Assembly: GCF_028010285.1 (NCBI RefSeq)
Contig: NZ_CP116304.1
Coordinates: forward strand, 5,038,501-5,102,500
Reading direction: 5' to 3'
Origin: Pseudomonas sp. Q1-7
GTDB taxonomy: Bacteria; Pseudomonadota; Gammaproteobacteria; Pseudomonadales; Pseudomonadaceae
DNA: 64,000 nt
This document shows, in pieces, positions 18,999 through 27,184 of this stretch. Below the pieces are notes generated by a model that did not search any database, was not told the origin of the DNA, and saw only the letters and a program-made list of their open reading frames with translations. How positions within the stretch are numbered: position 1 is the stretch's first letter; each line of letters starts with the position of its first letter. The translations under genes and the position numbers were made by a program.

Positions 18999-20207
18999 AT
19001 GGCCGCCTTCGAATACCTCGCCATGTGCGGCGCCGGGCGCAAGAGCCGGGGCGTGCAGGAAGCCGACAGCGAACGCCAGGTGCGCCAGATGCTGCGCGAG
19101 CGCAACCTGATCCCGCTGCAGGTCAAGCCGGCGCGGGGCAGCCGCCGCCAGGGCGCCGCGACTTCCGCCCGCGGCCTCGGCCCGGCCGAACTGGCGCTGC
19201 TGACCCGTCAGTTGGCCACCCTGGTGCAGGCCGCCCTGCCGCTGGAGGAAGTGCTGGCGGCGGTGGCCGCCCAATGCGAGAAACGCAGCCAGCAGAGCAT
19301 GGTGCTGGCGATCCGCGCCCGCGTGCTGGAGGGCCATGGCCTGGCCCGCGCGATGGCCGACTTTCCCCGTGCCTTCCCACCGCTGTACCGCGCCACCGTG
19401 GCCGCTGGCGAGCGCGCCGGCCACCTCGGCCAGGTGCTGCTGCAACTGGCCGACTACACCGAGGCGCGCCAGGCCGCACGCCAGCAGATCCAGTTGGCCA
19501 TGCTCTACCCGAGCATCCTGCTGCTGGCAGCCTTTGGCATCGTCGGATTCCTGCTCGGCTTCGTGGTGCCGGACGTGGTCAAGGTGTTCGTCGACAGCGG
19601 CCAGGAGCTGCCCGCCCTGACCCGAGGCCTGATCGCCAGCAGCGCCGCCCTGCGCGACTACGGCCTGCTCCTGCTGGTGCTGCTCGCCGCGCTCGGCGGC
19701 GCGGCGCGGCTGGCGCTGCGCAAGCCGGCCTTGCGCTTGCGCTGGCACCGCGCGCAATTGCGCATTCCGGTGGTCGGCAAGGTGATCCGCGCAAGCAATT
19801 GCACCCGCTTCATCAGCACCCTGGCGATCCTCGGACGCAGCGGCGTGCCCCTGGTGGACGCGCTGGAGATCGCCGCCGAGGTGGTGGCCAACCAGCAGAT
19901 TCGTACGGGTCTGAAAGACGTGGCGCGCGCAGTGCGAGAAGGTGGCGGCCTGACCCGGGCACTGGAGCAGAGCGGCCACTTCCCGCCGATGATGCTCTAC
20001 ATGATCGCCAGCGGTGAGCGCTCCGGCGAGCTGGATTCCATGCTCGACCGCGCCGCCCGCCAGCAGGAAGCGCAACTGGCCAACCGCATCGCCATGCTGG
20101 TGGGCCTGTTCGAGCCGGCCATGCTGGTGTTCATGGGCGCCAGCGTGCTGCTCATCGTGCTGGCGATCCTGATGCCCATCCTCAGCCTCAACCAACTCAT
20201 CACCTGA
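18999..20207 (+). CDS. gspF: type II secretion inner-membrane platform protein GspF
   Basis: This 402-residue polytopic protein has two T2SSF cytoplasmic domains (about 65-190 and 265-390) and three membrane segments, including ILLLAAFGIVGFLLGFVVPD near residue 170-190 and AMLVFMGASVLLIVLAILM at the C-terminus. Typical motifs are LALLTRQLATLVQAALPLEE in domain 1 and NCTRFISTLAILGRSGVPLV in domain 2. It is thought to couple GspE to the pseudopilus. The ATG lies 2 bases after the gspE stop with a GGAGGATTG ribosome site. Confidence 0.95.
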   Translation: MAAFEYLAMCGAGRKSRGVQEADSERQVRQMLRERNLIPLQVKPARGSRRQGAATSARGLGPAELALLTRQLATLVQAALPLEEVLAAVAAQCEKRSQQSMVLAIRARVLEGHGLARAMADFPRAFPPLYRATVAAGERAGHLGQVLLQLADYTEARQAARQQIQLAMLYPSILLLAAFGIVGFLLGFVVPDVVKVFVDSGQELPALTRGLIASSAALRDYGLLLLVLLAALGGAARLALRKPALRLRWHRAQLRIPVVGKVIRASNCTRFISTLAILGRSGVPLVDALEIAAEVVANQQIRTGLKDVARAVREGGGLTRALEQSGHFPPMMLYMIASGERSGELDSMLDRAARQQEAQLANRIAMLVGLFEPAMLVFMGASVLLIVLAILMPILSLNQLIT

Positions 20208-20222
20208 CAGATAGGCATTGGC

Positions 20223-20651
20223 ATGCAACAGCAACAACGGGGTTTCACCCTGATCGAAATCATGGTGGTCGTGGTCATTCTCGGGGTGCTCGCCGCCCTG
20301 GTGGTGCCGCAGATCATGAGCCGGCCCGACCAGGCCAAGGTCACCGCCGCGCAGAGCGACATCAAGGCCATCGGCATGGCGCTGGACATCTACAAACTCG
20401 ACAACCACAGCTACCCGAGCACCCAGCAGGGCCTCGACGCCCTGGTGAGCAAGCCGTCCGGCACCCCGCAGGCGCGCAACTGGAACCCCGACGGCTACCT
20501 CAAGCGCCTGCCCGTCGACCCTTGGGGCAACGCCTACCAGTACCTCGCGCCGGGCAGCGAGGGCAACGCCTACGACCTGTTCTCCTTCGGTGCCGACGGT
20601 CGCGCCGGCGGTGAAGGCCTGAACGCCGACATCGGCAACTGGGGCCTCTGA
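20223..20651 (+). CDS. gspG: type II secretion major pseudopilin GspG
   Basis: This 142-residue major pseudopilin has a short 7-residue leader ending in Gly before FTLIEIMVVVVILGVLAALV. The Glu at position 5 of the mature protein is present and the site is cut and methylated by a prepilin peptidase. The C-terminal calcium-binding type domain (YPSTQQGLDALV, LKRLPVDPWGNAYQYL, YDLFSFGADG) is standard. No prepilin peptidase gene lies in this window, so PilD from the type IV pilus locus is presumably shared. It lies 15 bases after gspF. Confidence 0.96.
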   Translation: MQQQQRGFTLIEIMVVVVILGVLAALVVPQIMSRPDQAKVTAAQSDIKAIGMALDIYKLDNHSYPSTQQGLDALVSKPSGTPQARNWNPDGYLKRLPVDPWGNAYQYLAPGSEGNAYDLFSFGADGRAGGEGLNADIGNWGL

Positions 20652-20652
20652 G

Positions 20653-21144
20653 ATGCGACGTCGAGCGGCAGGCTTCACCTTGCTGGAAGTGCTGGTGGTG
20701 ATCCTCGTGATCGGCCTGTTCGTCGGCCTCACCTCGCTGGTGCAGGGCGACACCGGCGGCCAGCAGGCACGCCGCGAAGCCGAACAGCTGCGCGGCCTGA
20801 TCGGCCTGCTGCGCGAGGACGCGCTGCTCAACCGGCAGGCGTTCGGCCTGCGCATCGACCCCGAGCGCTACCAGGTGCTGCGCCTGGACGAGGAAGGCAC
20901 CTGGCAGCCGGCACCCGGCTACCGGGAACAGCGCCTGCCGGACAGCCTGCGACTGCGCCTGGAGCTGGACGACGAAACCGCCGGCCTCGGCGACGCCGGT
21001 CGCCGGCCCATGCCGCAGTTGCTGGTACAGCCCAGCGACGAGGTATCGCCCTTCACCCTGCTGGTGGAATACCGGATGACCCCGGTCCTGTCGCTGGCCA
21101 GCGACGGCCTGGAGGAGGTGCGCCTTGAACCGGTCGAACCCTGA
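20653..21144 (+). CDS. gspH: type II secretion minor pseudopilin GspH
   Basis: The 163-residue minor pseudopilin has the leader RRRAAG before FTLLEVLVVILVIGLFVGLT and the conserved Glu5. The remainder fits the GspH beta-sandwich (AEQLRGLIGLLREDALLNRQ, FGLRIDPERYQVLRLDEEG). Its ATG follows the gspG stop by one base. The 3' end overlaps gspI by 20 bases. Confidence 0.9.
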   Translation: MRRRAAGFTLLEVLVVILVIGLFVGLTSLVQGDTGGQQARREAEQLRGLIGLLREDALLNRQAFGLRIDPERYQVLRLDEEGTWQPAPGYREQRLPDSLRLRLELDDETAGLGDAGRRPMPQLLVQPSDEVSPFTLLVEYRMTPVLSLASDGLEEVRLEPVEP

Positions 21145-21505
21145 ACAACGCGGCTTCACCCTACTGGAAGTGATGGTCGCCCTGGCCATCTTCGCCACCC
21201 TGTCGGTGGCCCTCTACAGCGCGGCCCAGCATGTCGCCGGCAACAGCGCCGGCCTCACCGAACGCAGCCTGGCCCAATGGCTGGCGGACAACCGCCTCAA
21301 CGAACTGCGCGCACGCATGAAGACGGCCGCCACCGGCCACGCCGAAGAACGCATCGCCTTCGCCGGGCGCGACTGGCTACTGGAAAGCGAGATCGGCCCA
21401 GCGCCGGACCCGCAGCTGCTCAAAGTCAGCCTGGCGGTGAAGGTGGACGCTGCCCGGCCGGTGCGCCGCGCGCAACTGGTGGGCTTCATCGAGGCGCGGC
21501 CATGA
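21125..21505 (+). CDS. gspI: type II secretion minor pseudopilin GspI
   Basis: The 126-residue minor pseudopilin starts at TTG 21125, chosen because GGAGGAGGTG lies 3-12 bases upstream and no ATG fits. The leader NRSNPEQRG is followed by FTLLEVMVALAIFATLSVAL with Glu5. The LAQWLADNRLNELRAR helix is characteristic of GspI. It forms the pseudopilus tip with GspJ and GspK in known systems. Overlap with gspH (20 bases) and gspJ (4 bases) indicates coupled translation. Confidence 0.9.
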   Translation: MNRSNPEQRGFTLLEVMVALAIFATLSVALYSAAQHVAGNSAGLTERSLAQWLADNRLNELRARMKTAATGHAEERIAFAGRDWLLESEIGPAPDPQLLKVSLAVKVDAARPVRRAQLVGFIEARP

Positions 21506-22101
21506 CCCAGCGCGGCTTCACCCTGCTGGAAGTGCTGATCGCCATGGCGTTGTTCAGCCTGCTCGGCCTGGCCTGCTACCAGTTGCTGGAGCGGGTGACC
21601 CACAGCGAGAAGCGCATCGCCCTGCACGAGCAGCAGCTACGACAACTGCAGCGGGCACTGGGCCTCTTCGAGCAGGACCTGGCCCAGGCCATCGCCTACC
21701 CGCTGAGCGACGACCCCAGCCGGCGCCAGGCGCTGATCGGCCGCGCCGACGGCCTGCGCCTGGTGCGCGGCGGCTGGAGCAATCCGTTGCAGCAGCGACG
21801 CGGCGAGGTGCTGGAGATCCGCCATGACTGGAGCGACGGCCAGTGGCTGCGCGAGTACCGCGGCCAGCCGGGACGCGAGCTGGAAAACAGCGAAAGCCAT
21901 GCGCAACGCCTGCTGGACGGCGTCACCCTGAAGCGCCTGCGCTACATCGACCACGAAGGCCGCTCCTACGGCGGCTGGCCGGTCGGCAGCTCGCCGCTGA
22001 GCCTGCCCCAGGCACTGGAACTGGAGCTGGACGTGCCCGGCTACCCGGACATCCGCCGCGTCGTCCTGCTGCCCGGATACCCCGGAGCGGACGATGCCTG
22101 A
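21502..22101 (+). CDS. gspJ: type II secretion minor pseudopilin GspJ
   Basis: The 199-residue tip pseudopilin has a very short leader (MTQRG) before FTLLEVLIAMALFSLLGLAC with Glu5. The body shows LFEQDLAQAIAYPLSDDPSR and LRYIDHEGRSYGGWPV, in line with GspJ. The ATG overlaps the gspI stop (ATGA). It overlaps gspK by 8 bases. Confidence 0.9.
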   Translation: MTQRGFTLLEVLIAMALFSLLGLACYQLLERVTHSEKRIALHEQQLRQLQRALGLFEQDLAQAIAYPLSDDPSRRQALIGRADGLRLVRGGWSNPLQQRRGEVLEIRHDWSDGQWLREYRGQPGRELENSESHAQRLLDGVTLKRLRYIDHEGRSYGGWPVGSSPLSLPQALELELDVPGYPDIRRVVLLPGYPGADDA

Positions 22102-22969
22102 AGTTCGGACGCAACGGGGCGTGGCGCTGATCAGCGTGCTGCTGATCACCGCCCTGGTCACCCTGATCGTCAGCGACATGCTCGCCCGCCAGCGCCTCGC
22201 CGTCGCCAGCAGCGCCAACCAGCTCGCCCATCGGCAGCTCTGGCAACTGGCCCTGAGTGGCGAGGCCTGGGCCCGCCAGCAATTGCTCGCGGACCTGCGC
22301 GAGGCAGACAGCCTCAAGCGCGTGCACCTCGCCCAGCGCTGGGCCCAGGGCCCCCAGGCGTTCGACATCGAGGGCGGGCATATCCGCATCCAGCTGGAAG
22401 ACCTCAGCGGCCGCTTCGACCTCAACACCCAGCGCCCCGGCGGCGACCGTACCCAGCGCGCCCGCTATCAGCGCCTGCTGGCCCACCTGGAGCTGCCCGC
22501 CCATGACCCGGCGAGCCTGCCGGTGCGCTTCGCCAACGACGGCAAGCCGCTGCCCTTCGCCGACAGCAGCGAGCTGATGCGCCTGGAGCCGCTGGACGCC
22601 GCCGGCCTGCGCCGGCTACAGCCCTGGCTACGCACCACGGAGGGCGCGCTGAACCTGAACACCGCCCCGGCCGAAGTGCTGGCCGCCCTCGAAGGGCTCG
22701 ACCCCGGCGTCGCCCGGGCCATCGTGCAGGCACGGCCGGCCGAGGGCTACGAAAGCGTCCAGGCGTTCATCGAGCAGCCCCTGCTGCAGGATCGCCAGGT
22801 CCGCTCCCTGGGCCTGGGCGTCACCAGCGAATACTTCCGCGCGACCCTCGATGTCGAGCTGGGCGGACGCCGCCTACGCCTGATCAGCGACCTGCACACC
22901 AGCCTCGAAGGCCGGGTGAGCGTCCTGCGCCGCATCCTCGCCGCCCCCGTCCCCACCATTCCGGAGTAA
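22094..22969 (+). CDS. gspK: type II secretion minor pseudopilin GspK
   Basis: This is the 291-residue large tip pseudopilin. The leader ends TQRG before VALISVLLITALVTLIVSDM. As usual for GspK, the Glu5 of the other pseudopilins is absent. The SAM-like repeat domain includes LNLNTAPAEVLAALEGLDPG and VARAIVQARP near residues 195-220. Residues LEDLSGRFDLNTQ are also typical. The C-terminus ends close to the gspL start. Confidence 0.9.
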   Translation: MPEVRTQRGVALISVLLITALVTLIVSDMLARQRLAVASSANQLAHRQLWQLALSGEAWARQQLLADLREADSLKRVHLAQRWAQGPQAFDIEGGHIRIQLEDLSGRFDLNTQRPGGDRTQRARYQRLLAHLELPAHDPASLPVRFANDGKPLPFADSSELMRLEPLDAAGLRRLQPWLRTTEGALNLNTAPAEVLAALEGLDPGVARAIVQARPAEGYESVQAFIEQPLLQDRQVRSLGLGVTSEYFRATLDVELGGRRLRLISDLHTSLEGRVSVLRRILAAPVPTIPE

Positions 22970-22974
22970 CCCAC

Positions 22975-24063
22975 GTGCAAGCCTGGCTCTACCTCAGCAC
23001 CCCCGCGCCGGCCGACGGCGACTGGCCATTGACCTGGTGGCGAACCGGCGGCGATGCCGTCCAGGGCGACCTGGTGCAAGCCGCCGCCGACCTGGCCGGC
23101 CTCGAACTGACCCTGCTGCTGCCGGCGGAAGCCGCCAGCCACCACGAAATCGACGTGCCCGCGCGCAGCGGCCGCTGGCTGCGCCAGGCGATCCATTCGG
23201 CGCTGGAAGACAAGCTGCTGGACGACCCGGACAACCTGCACCTGGTGCAGGGTCCGCTGCGCGAGCGGCGCCACTGCCGGCTGTTCGTGCTCAAGCGCGA
23301 TTGGCTGGGGCAAGTGCTGGAACGCCTGGCCGGCCACGGCCTGGTCCCCGCGCGCGTCCACATCGACGCCGACTGCCTGCCGGCCGATCGCCCCCTGGCG
23401 CTGTTCTGCGCCGGTCGTTGGCTGATCGGCGGCGCGTTGCCGCAACGCCTGGCGCTGGGCGCCGACGACCTGGCCGACCTCAAGGGACGGCTGCCGGCGG
23501 CGCTGGACTGGCGCGAGGACACCCCCTGGGCGCTGCTGGCAGAAGGTTCGCGGCAGGCACTCGACCTGCGCACCGGCGAGTTCGCCCTGCGCCCCCGGCG
23601 GCGCGTGCCCTGGCGCGGCCTGGCGCTGCTGGTGGCCCTGGGCCTCGCCGCGCAACTGGTGCATGACGTCGGCAATCGGCTGCTGCTGGAACAACGCACC
23701 GCTGCCCTGGCCCAGGACAACCTGGCCACCTGGCAGCAGCGTTTTCCCGACCAGGGCCGGGTGGTCGACCTGGCCCGTCAGGTGCGGGCGCGGCAGCAGC
23801 AGGCCGGTCAATCCGACCTCGGCCTGGCCCACCGCCTGGACAACCTGGCGCGGCTCTGGAAATCCAGCGGCGGCGGCCTGGCCGAGGTCGGCCGCCTCGA
23901 CTACCAGGCGGGCGAAGGCTGGACCCTGCGGGTCAGCGCGCCCGCCTTCGCCGACATCGAACGCCTGCGCGAAGGCCTGGTGCGCCAGGGCCGTATCGTG
24001 CTGTCCGACTCCGCCGTGCGCGAAGCCGATGGCGTCAGCGCACGCCTGCAAATAAAGGACTGA
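22975..24063 (+). CDS. gspL: type II secretion protein GspL
   Basis: This 362-residue bitopic protein recruits GspE to the membrane. The cytoplasmic actin-like domain spans about 1-215 (AGLELTLLLPAEAASHHEID, and a WLRQAIHSALEDKLLDDP helix). One membrane helix follows (GLALLVALGLAAQLVHDVG), then a periplasmic ferredoxin-like domain at about 270-362. The GTG start has GGAG 6-9 bases upstream and lies 5 bases after gspK. The sequence is more divergent than those of GspD-G, as is usual for this subunit. Confidence 0.88.
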   Translation: MQAWLYLSTPAPADGDWPLTWWRTGGDAVQGDLVQAAADLAGLELTLLLPAEAASHHEIDVPARSGRWLRQAIHSALEDKLLDDPDNLHLVQGPLRERRHCRLFVLKRDWLGQVLERLAGHGLVPARVHIDADCLPADRPLALFCAGRWLIGGALPQRLALGADDLADLKGRLPAALDWREDTPWALLAEGSRQALDLRTGEFALRPRRRVPWRGLALLVALGLAAQLVHDVGNRLLLEQRTAALAQDNLATWQQRFPDQGRVVDLARQVRARQQQAGQSDLGLAHRLDNLARLWKSSGGGLAEVGRLDYQAGEGWTLRVSAPAFADIERLREGLVRQGRIVLSDSAVREADGVSARLQIKD

Positions 24064-24066
24064 ACC

Positions 24067-24540
24067 ATGCCGACTCTGATCCACCCCCTTCGCCAACAGT
24101 GGCAACGCCTGCCCCAACGCGAACAGCAGGCGCTGCTGGCGCTGGGCCTGTTCCTCGGCCTGGTGCTGGCCTGGCTGCTGCTCTGGCAACCGCAGAAGCA
24201 GGCCCTGGAGGCTGCCGAACGGCGTTACCAGGATGAATTGCAGTTGCGGCAGGACCTGCGCAGCCTGCCGGCGGCCGGCGCCGCGACACAGGGCGAGCGC
24301 GTCGACGCCTCGGCGTTGCCGGGCTTCCTGGCGCGAACCAGTGCCAACGCCAACCTGACCATCGAACGCATGGACAACGACGGGCCGGGGCGCATGAACC
24401 TCAGCCTGGAGGGCAGGCTGGACAGCCTGGTGGCCTGGCTGGAACGCCTGGAGGCCAGCGGCGTGAACGTGACCGCGCTGGGCCTGGAAGTGAGCCCGGA
24501 GGCCGACGCGAAGGCGCGTCTGGCGCTGGAAGCCGGCTGA
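24067..24540 (+). CDS. gspM: type II secretion protein GspM
   Basis: This 157-residue bitopic protein partners GspL. It has a short cytoplasmic N-terminus, one helix (ALLALGLFLGLVLAWLLLW) and a periplasmic ferredoxin-like domain at about 75-157 (LPGFLARTSANANLTIERMD and LVAWLERLEASGVNV). It is the last gene of the gspC-M run. No gspN and no gspO follow, because the convergent yhhQ gene ends 3 bases after this stop, without an obvious terminator between. Confidence 0.88.
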   Translation: MPTLIHPLRQQWQRLPQREQQALLALGLFLGLVLAWLLLWQPQKQALEAAERRYQDELQLRQDLRSLPAAGAATQGERVDASALPGFLARTSANANLTIERMDNDGPGRMNLSLEGRLDSLVAWLERLEASGVNVTALGLEVSPEADAKARLALEAG

Positions 24541-24543
24541 GGC

Positions 24544-25197
24544 TCAGGCCGGCTCGGCCCGTCCGGGTGTCAGCAGGCGCAGAATGCCGCCCAGCAGCAC
24601 GCCGTACAGCGGCACGAAGAGCAACAGGCTGACCGCCAGTTTCACGCCATAGTCCACACTGGCGATCTCCACCCAATGCTCGGCCATGAAGGGGTTGTCG
24701 CTGCGCCAGAAAGCCACCGAGAAGAAGGCGAAGGTGTCCAGCGCGTTGCCGGCGATGGTCGAGGCCACCGGCGCGATCCACCACTGGCGCATGCGCCGCA
24801 GGCGGTCGAAGACCTGGATATCCAGCACCTGTCCCAGCACATAGGCGAGGAAGCTGGCCAGGGAGATGCGCGCGACGAACAGGTTGAATTCGCCCAGCGC
24901 GCCGAGGCCCTGGAAGGTCGCATCCTGGAACAGCACCGAAACCACGTAGGACGCCAGCAGCGCCGGCAGCATGACCCGCGCGATGACCCGCCGCGCCGCC
25001 GCCTTGCCCATCAGGCGCACGGTCAGGTCGGTGGCGAGGAAGATGAACGGGAAGCTGAACGCACCCCAGGTGGTCTGCCAGCCGAACAGGGTCATGGGCA
25101 ACTGCACCAGGTAGTTGCTGGCGATGATGATGAGGATGTGGAAGGCGATCAGGCCGGTCAGCGCCGGGCGCCAGATCGAAGGCAATGCAGCGGGCAT
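24544..25197 (-). CDS. yhhQ: YhhQ queuosine-precursor transporter
   Basis: The 217-residue inner-membrane protein belongs to the COG1738/YhhQ family that imports preQ0/preQ1-type queuosine precursors for tRNA modification. Six hydrophobic segments are visible. Family motifs include FSFPFIFLATDLTVRLMGK near residue 45, LASFLAYVLGQVLDIQVFDR near 115 and ASTIAGNALDTFAFFSVAFW near 140. The start at 25197 is chosen because the AAAAAGGA ribosome site lies 11 bases upstream; the ATG codons at 25209 and 25239 would put that site inside the gene. A preQ1-like riboswitch overlaps this ribosome site. Confidence 0.88.
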   Translation of the reverse strand: MPAALPSIWRPALTGLIAFHILIIIASNYLVQLPMTLFGWQTTWGAFSFPFIFLATDLTVRLMGKAAARRVIARVMLPALLASYVVSVLFQDATFQGLGALGEFNLFVARISLASFLAYVLGQVLDIQVFDRLRRMRQWWIAPVASTIAGNALDTFAFFSVAFWRSDNPFMAEHWVEIASVDYGVKLAVSLLLFVPLYGVLLGGILRLLTPGRAEPA

Positions 25198-25206
25198 GGT
25201 GGTTCG

Positions 25207-25241
25207 CATCCTTTTTGCCGATGGGGTGAGGGAACCCATGT
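25207..25241 (-). promoter_or_regulatory. putative preQ1-I riboswitch
   Basis: On the minus strand the leader reads ATGGG, a TTCCCTCAC loop, CCCAT, then CGGCAAAAAGGA before the yhhQ start. The 5-bp stem, a pyrimidine-rich loop with C residues, the A-rich tail and a TCC in the loop able to pair with GGA in the tail match the H-type pseudoknot of class I preQ1 riboswitches. The tail is the ribosome site, so ligand would block translation. Control of YhhQ-family transporters by this class is established knowledge; this copy is inferred by eye. Confidence 0.5.
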
Positions 25242-25339
25242 CGCGGCCCCCTGGCCGACGACGGCGCGCATTCTAACTTGACCCGCACGTCAGGAAAAGC
25301 CGCTTCGTCCAGAGGAACCTACCGCTCCCGCCCGTTGGC

Positions 25340-25360
25340 AGCCCGGATGCAATCCGGGCT
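25340..25360. repeat. intergenic inverted repeat AGCCCGGAT-N3-ATCCGGGCT
   Basis: A perfect 9-bp inverted repeat with a 3-base loop lies between yhhQ and the MFS gene. A degenerate relative (GCCCGGATGCAATCCG) occurs near 26990 on the far side of the MFS gene. This is a common type of Pseudomonas intergenic repeat. Confidence 0.6.
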
Positions 25361-25440
25361 ACGCGCTTGTGGGATTTAAATCGCGATGGACCGCACAGCG
25401 CTCTCCTTGTGCCGGGGGAAACGCACAGAGGCGGGGACGC

Positions 25441-26868
25441 CTACTCCGCCCTTGCCCCATCCCCCCGGTCCACCAGGCTCAACACCGGCTTGCGACCCTC
25501 CTCTTCCGACAACGCCTCCAGCGTCAACCCACGGGTTTCCATGCCGAACACCCAGACCACCAGGGCCGCCACGCCGAAGCAGGCCGCCCCCAGGGCAAAC
25601 ACCCCGCCCTGGCCGGCGATGGGAAACAGCAGGCCGGTGATGGTCGGCCCGAGCAACGACCCGACACGTCCCACCGCCGACGCGAAGCCGGACCCGGTCG
25701 CCCGTGCCGAGGTGGGATAAAGCTCCGGCGTATAGGTGTAGAGCACGGCCCACATGCCGAAGAGGAAGAACTGCATGGCCAGGCCGGTGCCGATCAGCAG
25801 CGCCTGGTTGCCGCCGAACACCGCGCTCTGCCCATAGAAGAACGCCATGACACCGCCGCCCAGCAGGGTCAGCACACAGGTGGGCTTGCGCCCCCAGCGC
25901 TCCACCAGCCAGGCGGCAGCGAGGAAGCCGGGAATGCCGCCCAGGGAAATCAGCACCGTGTAGTACACCGACTGGGTGACGGCGAAGCCGGACTGCTGCA
26001 GGAGCGCGCTGAGCCAGGAGGTCAGGCCGTAGAAGCCCAGCAGGGCGAAGAACCACAAGCTCCAGAGCATCAGGGTGCGGCGCCGGTAGCGGGCCGACCA
26101 GAGCTCGCCGAAGGCGCTGAAGAAGCCCGGCGCGCGCGCCGCCTGGCGCGGCATGCGCTGGGGCTCGGGCAGGCTGTCGGTGCCAAGGGAGGTCATCACC
26201 CGCCGTTCGATGCCGCGCAGCACCCGGTCCGCCTCCCTGAGCCGGCCCACCTGTTCCAGCCAGCGCGGCGACTCGGGGATCAGGAAGCGGATGGCCAGGA
26301 CGAAGATCGCCGGAAAGGCCAGCACCAGGAAGATGTTGCGCCAGCCGACGGGCTCCAGCAGGACGTAGGACAGCATCCCGGCGGCGACGAAGCCCAGCGG
26401 CCAGAAGCCGTCCATCAGCGCGATGTACCGGCCGCGACGGCTGGCCGGGATCATCTCCGAGAGCAGTGACTGGGCGATGGGAAACTCCATGCCCATGCCG
26501 ATCCCCAGCAGGATGCGATAGAGGGTCAGGGTCTCCACGTCCTGGGCGGTGGAGCAAAGGAAACTGGCGACGCCCCAGAGGACAATGCTGCCCTGGAATA
26601 CCGGCTTGCGCCCGAAGCGGTCGGCCAGCAGCCCGGACAACGAAGCGCCGAGCACCATGCCGAAGAAACTGGAGCTGGCCAGCAGCCCCGCCTGGGCGCT
26701 GCTCAGGCCGAACTCGGCTTTGATCGAGCCGAGCAGGAAGGTCATCATCGCCAGGTCCATGGAATCGAAGAAAAACGCCAGGGCGATGATGATGAAGATC
26801 AGCCGGTGATAACCGCTGACCGGCAGGCGTTCGAGGCGTTCGGCGGCGCTGTAGCCGGGTGCGTGCAT
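25441..26868 (-). CDS. MFS transporter, metabolite:H+ symporter type
   Basis: This 475-residue transporter has 12 predicted membrane helices. Major-facilitator signatures are GLLADRFGRKPVF in the first cytoplasmic loop, RILLGIGMGMEFPIAQSLLS in helices 4-5, PESPRWLEQ before the central loop and AAAWLVERWGRKP in the second half. It resembles the sugar/aromatic-acid symporter group (YceI/NaiP-like). The substrate cannot be read from the sequence. The start at 26868 follows AAGGGACTCC. A longer open frame reaching 27357 runs through repeat DNA and a neighbouring gene in another frame and is rejected. The gene stands alone between intergenic repeats. Confidence 0.85.
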   Translation of the reverse strand: MHAPGYSAAERLERLPVSGYHRLIFIIIALAFFFDSMDLAMMTFLLGSIKAEFGLSSAQAGLLASSSFFGMVLGASLSGLLADRFGRKPVFQGSIVLWGVASFLCSTAQDVETLTLYRILLGIGMGMEFPIAQSLLSEMIPASRRGRYIALMDGFWPLGFVAAGMLSYVLLEPVGWRNIFLVLAFPAIFVLAIRFLIPESPRWLEQVGRLREADRVLRGIERRVMTSLGTDSLPEPQRMPRQAARAPGFFSAFGELWSARYRRRTLMLWSLWFFALLGFYGLTSWLSALLQQSGFAVTQSVYYTVLISLGGIPGFLAAAWLVERWGRKPTCVLTLLGGGVMAFFYGQSAVFGGNQALLIGTGLAMQFFLFGMWAVLYTYTPELYPTSARATGSGFASAVGRVGSLLGPTITGLLFPIAGQGGVFALGAACFGVAALVVWVFGMETRGLTLEALSEEEGRKPVLSLVDRGDGARAE

Positions 26869-27184
26869 GGGGAGTCCCTTCCTTCTCTGCGGGTGTGTCC
26901 CGAGTATGGGCAGGGCATGCACGCGGGGAATTGGCTGGATGCGACCTGGGGACAACTCTGGCCGACCTGCAGCCGCCGGAAGCCCGGATGCCCGGATGCA
27001 ATCCGCGGAAAACCCACCACCGCTCGTGATGCCGTTCAGATGAGCTTTTGGTTCCCTCTCCCGTTTACGGGAGAGGGTTAGGGAGAGGGCATAAACAGCG
27101 CTCGGGGATTTCACTGGGCGACGATCTGGCCGTCCGCTCCGGGATGCCCACTGTTGGTTTCCAGGAGGGGCGGGCGACGTACCG
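26869..27184. other. intergenic region with repeat hairpins, no gene
   Basis: This 316-base gap holds a degenerate copy of the GCCCGGAT repeat near 26980-27005 and the hairpin CCCTCTCCC-GTTTAC-GGGAGAGGG at 27054-27077, followed by TTAGGGAGAGGGC. The latter is a widespread gamma-proteobacterial intergenic repeat and may end the cytochrome operon transcribed leftward. No coding sequence is credible here. Confidence 0.6.
27054..27077 (-). terminator. CCCTCTCCC/GGGAGAGGG repeat hairpin
   Basis: A perfect 9-bp stem with a 6-base loop lies 108 bases beyond the stop of the b-type cytochrome gene. A related hairpin, CCTCTCC/GGAGAGG, follows tRNA-Sec at 62878-62896. It is probably a repeat element that can serve as a terminator. 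Confidence 0.45.

Noticed and set aside
24540-24544. Terminator between gspM and yhhQ
   Set aside because: The 3-base gap between convergent stops leaves no hairpin with a T run that I can support.
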